DNA from: Helochares maculicollis | Lineage: Eukaryota > Arthropoda > Insecta > Coleoptera > Hydrophilidae | NCBI GenBank assembly: GCA_033557835.1 | Contig: JAWQRO010000157.1 | Span: 1 to 51,812, forward strand | Length of the DNA: 51,812 nucleotides | Direction: 5' to 3' | Shown: piece after piece, positions 1-13,000 of the stretch | How the letters are laid out: the number at the start of each line of letters is the position of its first letter | How positions within the stretch are numbered: the stretch's first letter is position 1 | The notes under the pieces: generated by a model | What the model saw: the letters and a program-made list of their open reading frames with translations, nothing else | Databases searched by the model: none | What the model was told of the DNA's origin: nothing | Position numbers and translations under genes: made by a program

Positions 1-2210
1 TAAGCCATGGAAACTTTTTTTAAATATTTGCCAACTAATAAACTATACACCCTACATGTAAATTTGGTGTTAACGATAATCTTAGCAAATTTTTTGTAAA
101 TCGTTTTATTGAAAAACTTTCTATGTGTTATTCAGAAGTAATTTTGAAAATGAAATTTGTGGATCACGTTTTTTATCAATTATTTAGTAAGTGTTGGCAA
201 AATTTTTTGTCTGCAGTTAACTTACTGCAAAATTCCAGAATACACATTTTTGTTCCCTTCATAAATCGTTTTCACCAGTTATAAATCACATAATTTCGAA
301 CCATTCAATCTATGGATAGGGTTTTCATTAATCATTATGTCCGCAAAGTTTTTTGCGTGCTATGTGTAGTGCAAATATAGTATTTCATGACAAAACTTAA
401 TTACGGATTTGATGGGGGAAAACACTTTTTTGACAAACAAATAAAACGCCGAAATGTATTATACAATAAGAATTTATTATTTTACTTTGTAATAGAGAAA
501 GTTTTAAAAAATCACAACTAAACACAATACATCATTTAATTAAAACAACAGTATTGTAGCTGTGCCCGAGATGGCGCACGAAGAGCCAGGTGGATTCGGT
601 TGCTACTATTTTTTGTGTCACTATATTTAATGTTAAATTGAATATAACATTTGTATAATTTGTTTTGTCTGTGCAAACAATGGAGCGCACGGTGGCTTTT
701 ATTATTGGATTAAAATTTATTACTTGTTCTTTCATTGTAGACAAGAAAATTCAGGGAACAATTGATGAAAAACTATCTATGAATATGCAAAATACCACCT
801 AAATAACACGCATTCATTTTTAAAACACTTGTTCATCATAGTGCCAATATTTGCCACTTTTAAACGACTCTATGAAATCTACGGCTACCTTCACTTCCAT
901 ACAAATTCAACAATTACTGGAGCGACTACTTATCGTCTCATATGAACAGGCAAAGTCCAAAAATCGGGCATTTCCATCCTGCATCTTACTCCATATTTTG
1001 ATTCAATTAAGCTGTTTGAAAACCTAGTTTTCTTTAGATCTCCAAAGACCTCTCGAATTCGCCCTTATCTCCCATATTCGTTCCTTTTAGCTGAACGTAA
1101 ATGGAAATTTGTCTTGCGAAAAATTTTGCTTAAGTGATATTTGTTCATGTTATTTGGAAATAACGTGCGGTGCGGTAATGCGGGCTTAAATCTTGTAGGC
1201 GCTTATGTATATTTTCGTTAACTTTCATTGCAAATTCGCACGCGAAATCCCGCTCTAGAAACTACAGGGCAATTTCATGAACATTAAGATAACTTTAAAA
1301 TTTAAAGTTTTGTAATATACCGGTTTTAACTTTCGGGTAGCAATATTAACCTTTTCAGGTGCATATTTATTATGTTGTTCGCGGTAATATATTCGAGGGT
1401 AATTTAGCAATTAGAGCGAGAATGGAAAAGGCCGACAGCCGTTTCCATTACCTGCCATTCACCATAAAAAAGGTGTACGCTCTTGCGCGAGGGGGATTTT
1501 TTAATATTAAAAAGCTGCGAACTCATTAATGTAATAAGGTGCAGGGTGACGCGACGCCTTGTCGAGAGCTGGCGTCTTTTGAAATCACAAGTCAGACAAC
1601 CAGTAAAGTGCAACTAACTCAAACAAACTCAAAACCAATTCAAATCACTATGGAAATTTAATTAATATTCAATCTACTGAAGCGCAAGCTGATACAATCA
1701 TGAACTTACACAAACTGCTGTAGCTTTATTACCGGGCTGCGTTCCGTTGCCATTTCTGCTTTAATAAGGGCCTCGGCTCGATTGAAGCCGTTTGATTCAA
1801 ATAAAGCACAGTGGAAGGTGTTTCATCAAATCTAGAGCGCAATCCCTGTTTTCATGTAATGCATGTAATTGCGTCACGTGACAGGATGCTATTTACTTTA
1901 TACTTAACTGGAACCCCATTTGTGAGAACTGTTTGCAGATATACAGCCCTGTGAAACTGAAAGCGATTTTTAATGCTTAATTAAAATTTAATAGGAATTC
2001 CTACGTTTTGAAACCAATCTCTTTATTAGGGTTGCTACTTTGTTCAAACAGGGTTTAAGGAAATGCGAGTGCTGAAGGGGTTAGGAATTGCATTCTTTAT
2101 TTTAATGTAAATTATTAATTTGATCTCTACGAATAACTTTTGTTCAATTTTGATAACGAGCTTTTTCCTTTTAAATAAAATGATTACCACATGAGTTTTT
2201 ATAAGTTGTA
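1..2210. other. non-coding DNA, no gene recognised
   Basis: AT-rich sequence with only short chance reading frames (70 codons or fewer) and no recognisable protein motif, RNA gene or transposon end. A weak CAG|GTGCAT junction near 1358 resembles a splice acceptor, but its pyrimidine tract is short. Confidence 0.6.
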
Positions 2211-3329
2211 CAAATAAGTTAATCGTTTTTATTTTACCTTAATTTTAAAATCTATTGTGAAAGAGTGGAATCACTATTTTTTCCGAAGTATTCTCTTATT
2301 TCTGGCAGCATACGGACACCGTGTTTGGAGAATGTTTCATCTGAAGAGACTATCCACGCATCAACCCTGCTTATGAAATGTTGCTCAGATAGGCCATGCG
2401 CCTTCGATTGAAACAAGTAGAAATCAGAAGTAGCAATGCCTAGTGAATACGACGGGTGGGGTAATACTAGCCAATTAAGTGTTCCCAAATTGGTTTTGAT
2501 TGGCGCCGCAACTTGTGGACGAGCATTATCATTCAGGAGTATAATTTTCTCGTCTCTGGAGTTATAGTCGGCGCGGTTTTCCGTGAGTGCTTGACTCAAT
2601 TTCATCAATTATATTCGGTAGACAACCCCAGAAATGGTTTCGTTCGGCTCCAGCAACTTTTTATACATACCAGGCTGATCGCATCAAATACACAACACAT
2701 TTTTTTCCATGAACATTTGATATAACTGATGAAGCATAGCTAGGTGGTCCATATGATTACTTCTTTTTTGGATTATTATAGTGGATCCATGTTTGATCGT
2801 CAATAAATATACGCTGCAGAAAACCCTCTCGTTTATGACTGGCAAACAGCATCTCACATGTCAAAAATCAGCGTTAAACGTTTCTAAACGCCATTTCTCA
2901 TGGAACACAGTTTCCTTGTTTTTGAATCATTTCTATTGATTTCAGCGAATGTAAAATATTTTGTCACTCTTACTGTAAGTGTACGGTCTTCTTGCGTTTG
3001 GCACAAATCTTAACACAATAAAACATCCAATTCGGGGTCTTCGTACACTTTCGGTGTTCCCCTACGTTCTTTGTCGTCGATGTCGAATTCATCAAGCAAT
3101 TGATGCACTTGACCTGCAGATTTATTGAAATTGAAATAGTAAATACAAAATTCCTGCAAATGACGCTTATTCTGCTCAAATATCGAAATTTTCGCACTAT
3201 AAATCACTAATATTTTGTGGATATGTTGTTGACAGATATCTAACTTTACGATAACGATGTTTTATACTTAACAATTATATTCATAACTTACTGGTGGCGC
3301 TAACTTTTGTCAAACGGTGGAAACTCCTC
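2211..3329 (-). mobile_element. mariner element A1 (degraded, 1119 bp)
   Basis: Tc1/mariner DNA transposon, a cut-and-paste element that inserts at TA. The left end begins CAAATAAGTT, like the left end of copy A2 at 26389. The right end carries AAACGGTGG, a variant of A2's AAAACGGCGG. TA flanks both sides (2209-2210 and 3330-3331). Both terminal repeats have diverged, so the limits were fixed by comparison with A2. The element is about 145 bp shorter than A2 because of internal deletions. It is a fossil with no active product. Confidence 0.75.
2252..3189 (-). pseudogene. mariner transposase pseudogene (copy A1)
   Basis: This encoded a DD34D mariner transposase, the nuclear enzyme that cuts and reinserts the element. 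The N-terminal part (FEQNKRHL, then FCIYYFN) is the first helix-turn-helix. It jumps from HQLLDE straight to FDIDDKERRG, so about 30 residues of the DNA-binding region are deleted. The start codon position (3187-3189) reads ATT instead of ATG. The C-terminal half (2252-2608) keeps NDNARPQVA and an LPHPSYS block followed by TSDFYLF, so the second and third catalytic aspartates survive. Frameshifts and stops lie between the halves. The remnant is 938 bp, against 1035 bp in copy A2. Confidence 0.85.
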
Positions 3330-4090
3330 TACAACTGGCCGAGTCGCCTTCTGGCAGTGCAAAATTTTCCTCACGCAATACTTGTGATTTTGGACTTGGA
3401 TAAGGCGTTCGATCTACCGATTTAAAATAGCGATAAAAGTATCCACTGTATGCGAGCTGGAAAGATACTATATGTAGATAATAAATAGTTTTTAATTTAA
3501 GTATATAAATTGAAATTTAAAATCATTTGTTATATTGCTTTTGGAGAGTTTATTTAAACTTGTTTAATTCGATTCCAATCTTCTAAATTCATTTCTAAAC
3601 GAAGGTTCATTTCCCTGGCCACCGCCGTTCGTATCTATGGAAGCTAAAATTGCAAGTAAGCGGCTTGGAAACATTATATTAATAACTGAAAAGATATATT
3701 TAGAAATCGATTGAAAAAGTGCATCTACTTCAGCTTTACAAATTTACCATCTGCTACGGATTCAGAGCATCTTTGACGCAATCGCTTTGGCGTTTATGTT
3801 TAGAATTTTTGTATTTATGTAATCGTAACGTAATGCGCTCAGCTTCAAAATTTTATGCAACACGGTTTGTTTGTTTACGCCAATAAACAAATATGAAACT
3901 TAATCGCCGCTATAAATTTAGAACTTACTGCATGAAAATGAAAACTCAAAGCATACATATTGTTTCAAGTTGCATTGTTAATACATAAATAAAAGATGTG
4001 CTAATTCTGTGCAGATTTTCTTTAAAATTTAGATTACAAAGGCTTGCTTAAAAGTGTTAGAAAAGGAAATGAATTCTGTTTAGCTATCTA
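3330..4090. other. non-coding spacer between mariners A1 and B1
   Basis: AT-rich sequence, 761 bp. No open frame, RNA gene or repeat is recognised. Confidence 0.6.
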
Positions 4091-4118
4091 CCAGGTGCGC
4101 AAGTTTAAGTGGTCGTTT
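4091..4118 (+). repeat. left terminal inverted repeat of mariner B1
   Basis: About 28 bp, pairing with 5214-5241 at 21 of 28 positions. The outer 13 bases read CCAGGTGCGCAAG, the family consensus. Confidence 0.85.
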
Positions 4119-4165
4119 TTCATGAAAAATACGCAATTATTTAAGGAGAATGGTCAAACATTTTT

Positions 4166-5073
4166 TTATTCAAAGTATTGGCTCTCGCTTTTTACACATT
4201 TTATCCATCTCTCTGGCAATTTATGGATACCATTCTAAAAGAAAGCTTTAACTTTCATTGATATCTATTCATCGAGCTATTTTTGGACATCCACGAAATT
4301 CTTGAAGTGCTGCTCAGCTAGTGCATGTCCCATCGATGAGAACAGGTGATAATCAGAAGGCGCTAGGTCTGGTGAATACGGTGGGTAGGGTAGGAGTTCC
4401 CAACCAAGCGAAGAAATCGTTTCTTTGACCACTTTGACTGAATGTGGAAGAGCGTTGTCATGCTGCAGAATGACTGTTGTGTCTTCGAGCCCATTCTGGG
4501 CGTTTTTCGATCAATGTGTGGTTTAAATTGATCATTTGTTGTCGGTAGTGGGCGGTATTAACTGTTTCTCTGGGTCTGTGAAGCTTGTAGTACAATACCC
4601 TCAAAATATATCCATTTGTCATGGCCAGTTACAACATGATGCAAAAAACTCATTCTTTTGTGGCGTAAATGCAGCATTTCGCACACAGTTTTTCGCCTTT
4701 CCATCTGTCGTTCGTTCAGTTTATGTGGAACCCATTTCTCAACTTTTTGAATCATCCCCATGGTTCTCAGGCGATCGGAAATGGCTTACTGAGTGACATT
4801 CAACTGCTCCGCCATCATTTGTTGTGTTTGTTTATCATTTTCGTCCAATAATGCTTGTGATTCGTCGTCTTTAAACATTTTTGGTCGATTTTCACGTTCT
4901 TTGTCAATAACATTGAAATCGCCACTTTTGAAATGCTGAAACTAGCGTTTACAAGTCTTCACATTTGGAGCAAGATCGCCATAAGTCTTTACAAGAATTC
5001 GATGACTTTCCGATGCTTTTTTCTTTTGATTGAGCAAGAAAATCATTACATGCCGCAAATGCTATTTACTTCG
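4166..5073 (-). pseudogene. mariner transposase pseudogene (copy B1)
   Basis: Reading from 5073 down, the start codon and first five or so codons are missing. The middle ORF (4558-4761) shows KWVPHKLNERQMERRK, the conserved mariner linker, then VVTGHDKWIYFE. There the first catalytic aspartate of the usual TGDE is replaced by histidine. A deletion then joins the codons for YFE to a later segment encoding the VYYELL region, with the trinucleotide GAG at the joint. The HDN motif and the block ending in SDYHL are still readable near the end. The normal TAA stop is at 4166-4168. The protein cannot be functional. Confidence 0.88.
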
Positions 5074-5213
5074 CTCACGAAAAAGAAGTGTTCTACTAAC
5101 TCGTAAACAACTAAACGAATATAACCTTTTGTAGTGGGTAGTCTTACCAAAAAATGGCGCTTTGGGTTCTAAAAGATACTTCAATAGATTTTATGCGCCA
5201 TCTCTTGACAACA

Positions 5214-5241
5214 TAACGACATTTTATACTTGCGTATCTGG
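5214..5241 (-). repeat. right terminal inverted repeat of mariner B1
   Basis: Partner of 4091-4118, ending CTTGCGTATCTGG before a TA dinucleotide. It carries two changes from the family consensus in the outer eight bases. Confidence 0.85.
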
Positions 5242-5323
5242 TAGTACCCCACATGAAAATCTGTATTTTGGATTGCCGTTTAAAGAGGACATAGCTTACA
5301 GCCATCTGAACCATTTTCAAGAT

Positions 5324-5326
<3 letters not shown>

Positions 5327-5378
<52 letters not shown>
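5327..5378. repeat. (AT)26 microsatellite
   Basis: Uninterrupted 52 bp AT dinucleotide array starting 85 bp beyond the right end of mariner B1. It is likely length-polymorphic. It also creates spurious tyrosine/isoleucine reading frames on both strands. Confidence 0.97.
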
Positions 5379-5380
<2 letters not shown>

Positions 5381-6210
5381 AGACATTACATTAAGGATAT
5401 ATAAAAAAAATACCTGAGAAATACGTACACAAGCTTCACTAATAACTTCCAGTTGAGTTTAAAGCGATAAAACGGATTTTCCATTATATTATGTCTTGGC
5501 TACTTTAATATGAATGACTCACGTAATACCAAAATGAAAATTGAATAAATTAATATTTATAGTCAGATAGTTTAGTTTAAAGCTGAATAACACACCAGTT
5601 CTAGAAAACCATTCACTTTGAATTAGACCGTACGAGGTGTACTAACTATTAATAGCATGTAGCATACACATAGCAAGACTTGTTTGTTGGCTATTCACAT
5701 TTATCGCATAAATTTACTGTTTCCACCAAATAGGGAATTCGTCAAGTATTACATTAATAAATCTTGAGAATGATAACATATTAAAGTACTGTGTAGTTAT
5801 CTATGTATTGTATACGTACGTTTTTGATCATTCTGCAATCACAATTTGGAGGAAATCGATAAAAAATATACGAAGAATCTGTATTCGTCTGCTTTCCAAA
5901 ATCACGTTCCAACAGAGATTCAAATTATAACTTTGTATAGATACTTTCAATGCAACTTAAAAATATTAATATTAAATAAATTATCCATTAACGATATTTG
6001 AAAACAATCAAATGTAGTTCACTTAAAGCTACATAATCGCAGAGTATTGTTTCCTAATTATAAAAATAAAATATTTTTCCTGTCGCAATGAAAAATGGAT
6101 TTAATTTCGGGAACGATGTATATTTGAATACACAATAAGCTCGTAATTCTTAATAACTGAAGTAGATATCCTATGCCGTAACTTTAGAATATTATAACAT
6201 AAAGTAAATA

Positions 6211-6240
6211 AAGGGGGGAAGGCGGAGAGAGCGGGGATGG
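6211..6240 (+). other. purine-rich tract
   Basis: A run of almost only A and G with short G runs (six and four G), standing out in AT-rich surroundings. It could adopt an unusual DNA structure or be a chance low-complexity patch. Confidence 0.4.
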
Positions 6241-6620
6241 CCGTCGGGAAAAGAATGAATTCAATATAGGAATTTGACTGCGTCGAAGATCTGAAGTTTG
6301 TATTTGTTTACATTATTAATGGATTCGTTTGGGAAATACGGTCCGTCCAAAAGGAAGCACCCTCGTCAGAGTTTATATGCTGACGTTATAATACTCTTGG
6401 AGTTAGGTCATGACGTGTTGTTAAAAGTGTATTTAAATTTTTTTAAACCCAAGAATAAGAAATTTAATACGACGCATCTGTATGCACACATTTTCCATAT
6501 GAAATAATTTTTTCTTATTTTATATTACTCTGCATTACAATTGTACTATTGCCTTATTACAGTATCCGTATTCCCATACTTTATTATTATTACGCTATCA
6601 TTTATGTAGTGACAGCTTTT

Positions 6621-6653
6621 CTAATGCTAGTTTTTTGTTTGTTTCAGGTATGG
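6621..6653 (+). promoter_or_regulatory. candidate recursive splice site 1 (CAG|GTATGG)
   Basis: A CTAAT branch-point-like motif (6621-6625) is followed by TTTTTTGTTTGTTTCAG, a strong 3' splice site ending at 6647. GTATGG, a plausible 5' splice site, follows immediately at 6648. A zero-length exon of this kind is the signature of a ratchet point used to remove long fly introns in steps. The junction is seen in the sequence; its use in splicing is inference. Confidence 0.4.
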
Positions 6654-6698
6654 GATTTAAATTTGTGTTTGGAGTTTAGCAATTATCAAGTTAAACAG
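6648..6698 (+). other. candidate RS-exon 1 (51 nt)
   Basis: From the GT of candidate site 1 to a second CAG|GTACAA junction at 6698/6699. In the RS-exon model the downstream donor helps define the acceptor, and the upstream GT is then used to splice the segment out. One of the three frames is open through all 17 codons, which is unremarkable at this length. It could alternatively be a microexon. Confidence 0.25.
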
Positions 6699-9600
6699 GT
6701 ACAATTTATTTTACGTCCAAGAAAATACATTTATAATACCATTCTCGTTTGCCTGCTTATCATTTTCCATCTCGAGCGTTCAATAAAAGAGGCGATTATG
6801 ATCAGGCAGGGACAAATTTAATAGATCCCTTTAACTTCATGCACCTAATATCTCTGCTATAATTTTGATTCAATCCAGTAATAAAGCACCGCTTGGCATA
6901 TTTATTGAAAACAAGATCACGCCATATCACATTATTTATTATCTACGCAGAGCTTTGTTTCTAGTTTGCCGCAGTAAGTTTAACTAGCATTTTGCTGTAT
7001 GTAGCAATTACAGCTTAATTAGCTACCACGTGGTCATGTAACAATTTAAATGTCCATATATAGAGGGGGCGATAAGCCGAGATAAAAAAGAAAAATGGAA
7101 CCAAACTAATAATGCGTAATATATTACTAAACTGGCAATTAGAGCGATAAAAAATGTTTTATGGATTTTTTCTTAGGGCCGCACTTGCGTGCTGTCAGGT
7201 TTATTTTTAGGAAAACGAAGATAAGTTTAATCATTTCCGTCGTCCGGGTTATGGAAGACAATCAATATTATCTAGAAAGACGAGATAAAGATTTGCAAAC
7301 AACGATGGCGAACAAAACCGCAGGTTTTAAATTTTCCCAGATGTGACACACGACACGGAGAGAGAGCTTTGCTTTTTGTACCGCTCGACCTTTCCACTAG
7401 ATAACGGGTGACTTATATATCTTGGCAATATTTCACGTTAAAATTCACTATCTTTATTAATAAATTCCAAGTTGACCAATTGCCAAGCAGCTGCAGAAAG
7501 AATTCAGCTTTTTCTCAAAAAACTAGGTGAAATATGTGTTTTGCTTTGGTTTACATAACATTAAATTTTAATGGTCGGATTAATCTCTCACGACGTATAA
7601 AACGCTATAACAAGACCCCTCTCACTTTAAATAAAGTCAATCAACCGTCCAAAACATGGTTAAATGGTCAAATGACTTGAATAAGAAATGTTTACGATAA
7701 TAATTCGAATTTTATTTGCCTATTTTCCCCAAGAGAATTGCCAGTGGCGGCTTACAAAATTTATATTTTCTTAACTCGATACATATAGATGCGAAAATAT
7801 GCCAACTGGAAAGATGCCTGCTTTCATTATATTTCTCATTAATCATCCGCGGAGAATTATTAATAAAAGGCAATTGAAAATTCAAGCAGAATAGCAATTT
7901 GTGTTTGTTTCGACGCTACCAGAAAATTCGTTAATACAGTTCCAGAATCTTCTTGGATGTGATCTGTTTGATGATGGCGTCTGCTCCATGAATCTTCACA
8001 GTGAATTACAGGATTCAGGCATTTTGTATAATTTCACTCGTAATGTCGAGATTTTCTTCTAAATAACGCCATAAAGATACCTCTCCCAAATTCTCATATC
8101 GGTATTTAGTTCTCACATCGCTATCTTGTATCTCATGCTCTAAATCGTGATTATCCCTATTGCTGCCAAACTCCATAGACAGTGCATAGACTTATCCCTT
8201 GAAAAGATTTATTCGTGTGTGTTTAATTGCACAATGACTATTGAATAGACGAGACAAGGTCGCGTACGTCGCCTGTTGTTTGAAGTGTTTGAAGGGTGGT
8301 CATAGGTAAATTTGGTGCGCTCGGTTGCCCTCAAACGAATGCCCTGTAATATGTGTAACCAAATCGCTTACAACTAGGCCGGTGCTGCGTCGGGAGAGAA
8401 CAAAGGGCGACGACGTCATAAACTGAAGCAATTCTGACGTAATTTGAGTGCGGTAGAAACGCTATAACTTTAATTATGTTTTATTATCTTCATTTGTATA
8501 ACGCGGTTGTTTGGAGAAAATTCCGCAGGGCGATAAAGTTGAAATGTTGAAATTCTTTTAGGGTATTCCTTTTGTATTGTTAATTTAAAAAAAATTGCCG
8601 GGCTTATATAAAACAAAGAGGTTGATTATCCGCCTTCTTTGGGGCACATCCAGTATTCAGTATTTAGCGGTGCAATCGCCTTAGTAAATACCATACCTTA
8701 AGTATTCTAAAATTTTTGCAAATGTACTTGACCAATGTTCTTGGAATACACCTACGAAATTGTAGGTATGTAAGTTGCCACTCGAAGACCTTTTGCCGTC
8801 TGGAGCCTGAAGTAAAAGTTTGTAAAAGTGGAAGAGCAAAATACTTATCGCACTTGTGACCGATCACGCTTAACTTCAGACAGAACCTGAAACAATTGCC
8901 GACTAGTTCTCCGTTAAGGACGTCGAGTCCCAGAGGCGTTTCCTTCTTCGCCTTTCGCATTTCTCAAGTGTAACATCCACGAAGCACGTGTGTTGTTACT
9001 GTAGTCATAAGCTCTTGGAAGTGATACTTAAACTTTTATTTTATTTATTGTTAAAAGTCATTTATTCCCGTATTCCTGCATTGTAACACGGATCTAAATC
9101 TCTGGGAACGCATTAAGGACATCTGTTAACTATAGAGGCTCACATTTACATAACTGGGTGATATACTTTCTTGTAAGGAGCATTTTATAACCCCGAGTAG
9201 TATTTTTCTCAGATATATAACGATGGAATATAAAGCTTTCCGCGCTTTACTGACTTCTACCTACTTCCTGTTAGTTTATTGTTCTATAGATAATTAAAGT
9301 ACTTAGTAATTTGGTACACATTTAGGCGATTTGGTACAGTTTTAAATGTTTTTATATACATTAAGATGGCTTTATACACTTTTAATTGACCTGGCTTTAC
9401 TTATGTTAAATTTAATCAACCCATACGCTCTTAATATTTATTCATTTCAACATGCGACACTTTTTGAGGAGTTACGTTGCCACTTTTTTGTGTTCATTTG
9501 TATTACAATAAGTTAATGCACAAATAGATAACTATTGTATAAATATGTAAATCTTTTGATAAGCCCAATAGGAAAAAAAACAATTGTGGTATCTACGGTT

Positions 9601-9985
9601 TCGCTAGGAATCACATAAAAATATCATTGCGGTATATGGTAAATAGATACATCAGCGTTTGATTTTTTTACTGAGCGTGTTTTGCTTGCGCAATCAAGAG
9701 TTACATCAGATCAATTTCACACTTGAGGTTTTGCTTGTAAAACTATTCCATTATAATGTAGAAGCATAAATATTAATCCCTAATAAGTTCAAGTTTACAA
9801 AATTTACCCCAAATATCAAAGGTATCGAAATTACAAATTTCTCATCAGTTTACATCAAAAGGCTTGTAACATGCAAGGGAGTTAATAGGGAGTTGAAAGT
9901 CGCAGCACTAACGAATTTAAAAACTATTCTAGTACCTCGCAATAATTAATTAAACATAATTAATACAGGAAAACCAAAAGAGGAG

Positions 9986-10000
9986 CACACACACACACAC
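9986..10000. repeat. short (CA)n microsatellite
   Basis: Fifteen bases of alternating C and A. Simple repeat, no further inference. Confidence 0.9.
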
Positions 10001-13000
10001 GACGCGTCTACAAAGCAATTCTGAAGTTTAAATGCAGGCAATTACGTACACAATTAGCAAAAGTTGTAATTGCATGTAATACTACAAGCCCATGATTTAA
10101 ACAGCCAAGAGAAATTATCCCATTATGAGAAGGTAATTTTCCAAGAAGTTCTACATGATATACTTCATATTTTGTGCAGTCGCATTCATAATATCTCGTG
10201 ATGCATATGCATCGCACGTTCATGATTAAATGCGTGGCATTTAAAGTTCAACTGGGCAAATTTTATGTAATGTTGTGTTTATAAGAGGAGCACAGAGTCT
10301 AAATGAGATACATGGACAGACTAATTTTGCAGTTATTTCGGCGGGTAGTTTATTAAAATGACCTTTCCCTTTGCCGCCCTATAAACAAATTAATTCAGTT
10401 TTAGAACATTGCTTAGCTTAATAATAACAGATATACGCATTATTTATTTTACAATACAAAATACAATTGTAATTGAGTACACATTTTTACATTGACAATA
10501 AGTCTTAGAATATTAATGATGTACGAATTTGTCAGCTTTAAATCCAAATTTGTTACTTGCGCCTAACTTATTTCGTAGCTGCAAATAGCTTAAGCTGTCT
10601 AGTCATAAACTATTTTATTTTCCATGCATTTTAATAAACGGGTTGATAAACTGCAAAAAATTAAATTACTACAATTATTCTTAACTATTGAGATAAATTA
10701 TGTAAATATTGATTTAACAAAAACGTGCAAGTACATTAGTAAACATCGTGATTACAAACTAATGAATAAACAAATTTAGTTCTACTTCTCGGCGAAAGTG
10801 AACTCAAAAAGACCAAAGCGCTACTGTTTCCTAATTTGACCAATTTCTAAGTTAGCCAGTACAATTTTTTCCACAATACACGACTTAAATGTTATGATTA
10901 ATCTGCAAACGTTTTGTCATGAACATATAATATTAAATTCTTGTATTCCAAAGTGTGTTGAATGATTTTGTAATGGCTTATTTATCTTAAAAAATTAACA
11001 GTGCCCAAACCATGTGTGCTCGATTTTAAAAATTCAACTATGGAACGGGTAATGTTAATATTTTGTCTCTTATTTTGACACATCTTTAAAATCGATGGTG
11101 CTATTGATGAAAAAGTTATTATTTGTATTTTGTTTTAAAATCAAAGAAATGCGTGTTCGTCAATTTTCGAAAGGTCAAAAAGCGGCTCAGTTAAGTACTC
11201 AGTACCCTGCTGATGCAGCACATGAGAAAATTGACAAGAAGTTTGTTCAAAATGTAAAAATATGTGTTTTGTCGTGTTTAAAAATTCACTCGCAAAAGTG
11301 GTGATTTTTGTTTTGTTGATGCTTCCAATGACAAAATTTATATTGTTTATAAATTTAAAACTATTTACTTATCTTCCCTTACATACTTTATCATATTATT
11401 TGGTTGCTTGACTTAGGATTTGGAAATTTATTAGATCTGGCTGTTTACTATGGAATTCTGATACGCAAAACATGAATTTAGACAAGAAAGTTTGTGTTGA
11501 TTTACGGATAAATCGTGCATCATCTGAGGATGTTTTCCAATTTAAAACATTTAAATGTTTTTTGACAACAATGTAATCAAATTTTTTGCCAATTGTAAGA
11601 GGAAAAAGTTGATACAAGAGGTTCGCTGCCAAGTAATTATTGTGAGGACTATTAAAATAATGATATTTATTGTAATTTTTGTAAATCTTCTTTCGATTTT
11701 ATTAGTATGAACATTGATGATTTACGTATTTAATCTTAGTTTTTTAATCCATTGGTTCAAAAGGAAGAAAAGAGGACGATTTCTTATGAGGAAATATTGG
11801 GCTTAGGTTTTTAAAATGAACACAATCTTTTATAAAAATAAATGAGGACGTACACGAGAAAGCGGAAATGCGAAAAAAGTGCAAAACACAGCTGAATTCT
11901 TTATTTGATACAGTTCATTACTATGAATTTTTATTTAGATAGGTATTTAATCTTCCAGATGGAAATATATAAATGTTCTGAAGATAAACAGCCTCCATAA
12001 CTCATAACGCTGAAAACAGCTTTCTTTAAATTATAAAAACCTAATTTACAAAGAATCTTCTGTTACTGTAATATTACTACCTATAAAATATGTTTTAGAA
12101 GAATGTGATGCCTGTTTGTAGTAAAAAAAACTGTATCATCCAACCAACTTGTTAATTGCTATGCAAAATACTTACATTGCAGAAGAATTGATGCGTGAGA
12201 TATTTGCTATACATAAAGGTAGCTTCCTCAGTAGAAATTTTCAGCTGGGTTGAATAAAGCTCATCACCGCAGAAAAAAATGCGTGTCCATAACGCTGCTG
12301 ATGATAACAAGCATTTTAAAAAAGTTGAATGTAGGCTATATTTTAATATTATTTAATGGCATGGATTTATAATAATGATAATAAAATCTACAAAACAATC
12401 CAAATTCAGAAGAATTAGATTTAGGTTTAGGGAGATAATTTCTTCAATTAACCTATTGAATTTTGACTGTTTTTAAACTTCCAGGTCGTTCTAATGAGGC
12501 AAGTTTTTCTTAAACTGTAATCTTTGTAAATATAGCAGATTCCCTGCAGCTAGGTGGTTGGAATAATCAATGGGGCCAGTGTATTTTGCCTACCGTCTGA
12601 TTCTTTGAAATCTTCAATTTGATTAATGGCCGACAAAGTTTGTAGGTTTGTAGGTATGGTATACCATATTAACTTTTGGATAAAAACTACGACAAAGATA
12701 TTTCTTCCATTAGAGCAAAACAAATTTTCAAGGCTTATATCTATAACTTTACGTAAAGAGGACATTGTTAATAATTTCCTATGAGTTCATTTCGCTGCTA
12801 AGTAATTTTAGCACCGAATGGAATTCAAATAAGTAGTTCTTAGTTTGAGTTACAATGAAGCTGCTTCTATTATTCTAACAACCAAATCTATATTGCTTTT
12901 GAAGAACTATAGGAACAAGAGAAAAAAACAGAATTAATGTCTTCAGAATATAGAATTTATCTTAAAAGATCCTTAAATGCAGTAAGCCACCCTACTTATC

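Larger units (their letters stand above)
4091..5241 (-). mobile_element. mariner element B1 (mauritiana-like, 1151 bp)
   Basis: Mariner transposon with both ends present: CCAGGTGCGCAAG on the left, and on the right the reverse complement of CCAGATACGCAAG. TA lies on both sides (4089-4090 and 5242-5243), the expected target duplication. It is internally deleted and carries a dead transposase on the minus strand. It belongs to the same family as the copies at 15513, 24926, 40601 and 49902. Confidence 0.9.

Noticed and set aside
1340..1390. CCTTTTCAG|GTGCAT as a further recursive splice site
   Set aside because: The pyrimidine tract is short, the donor is poor, and the next GT-type donor is only about 24 nt away, unlike the three better sites.
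5144..5404. Open frames on both strands rich in alternating Tyr and Ile
   Set aside because: They are products of the AT microsatellite.
10200..10213. Perfect 14-bp palindrome GATGCATATGCATC
   Set aside because: Chance level for this length of sequence, with no supporting context.
12655..12668. Perfect 14-bp palindrome TATGGTATACCATA
   Set aside because: A few 14-bp perfect palindromes are expected by chance in about 52 kb.
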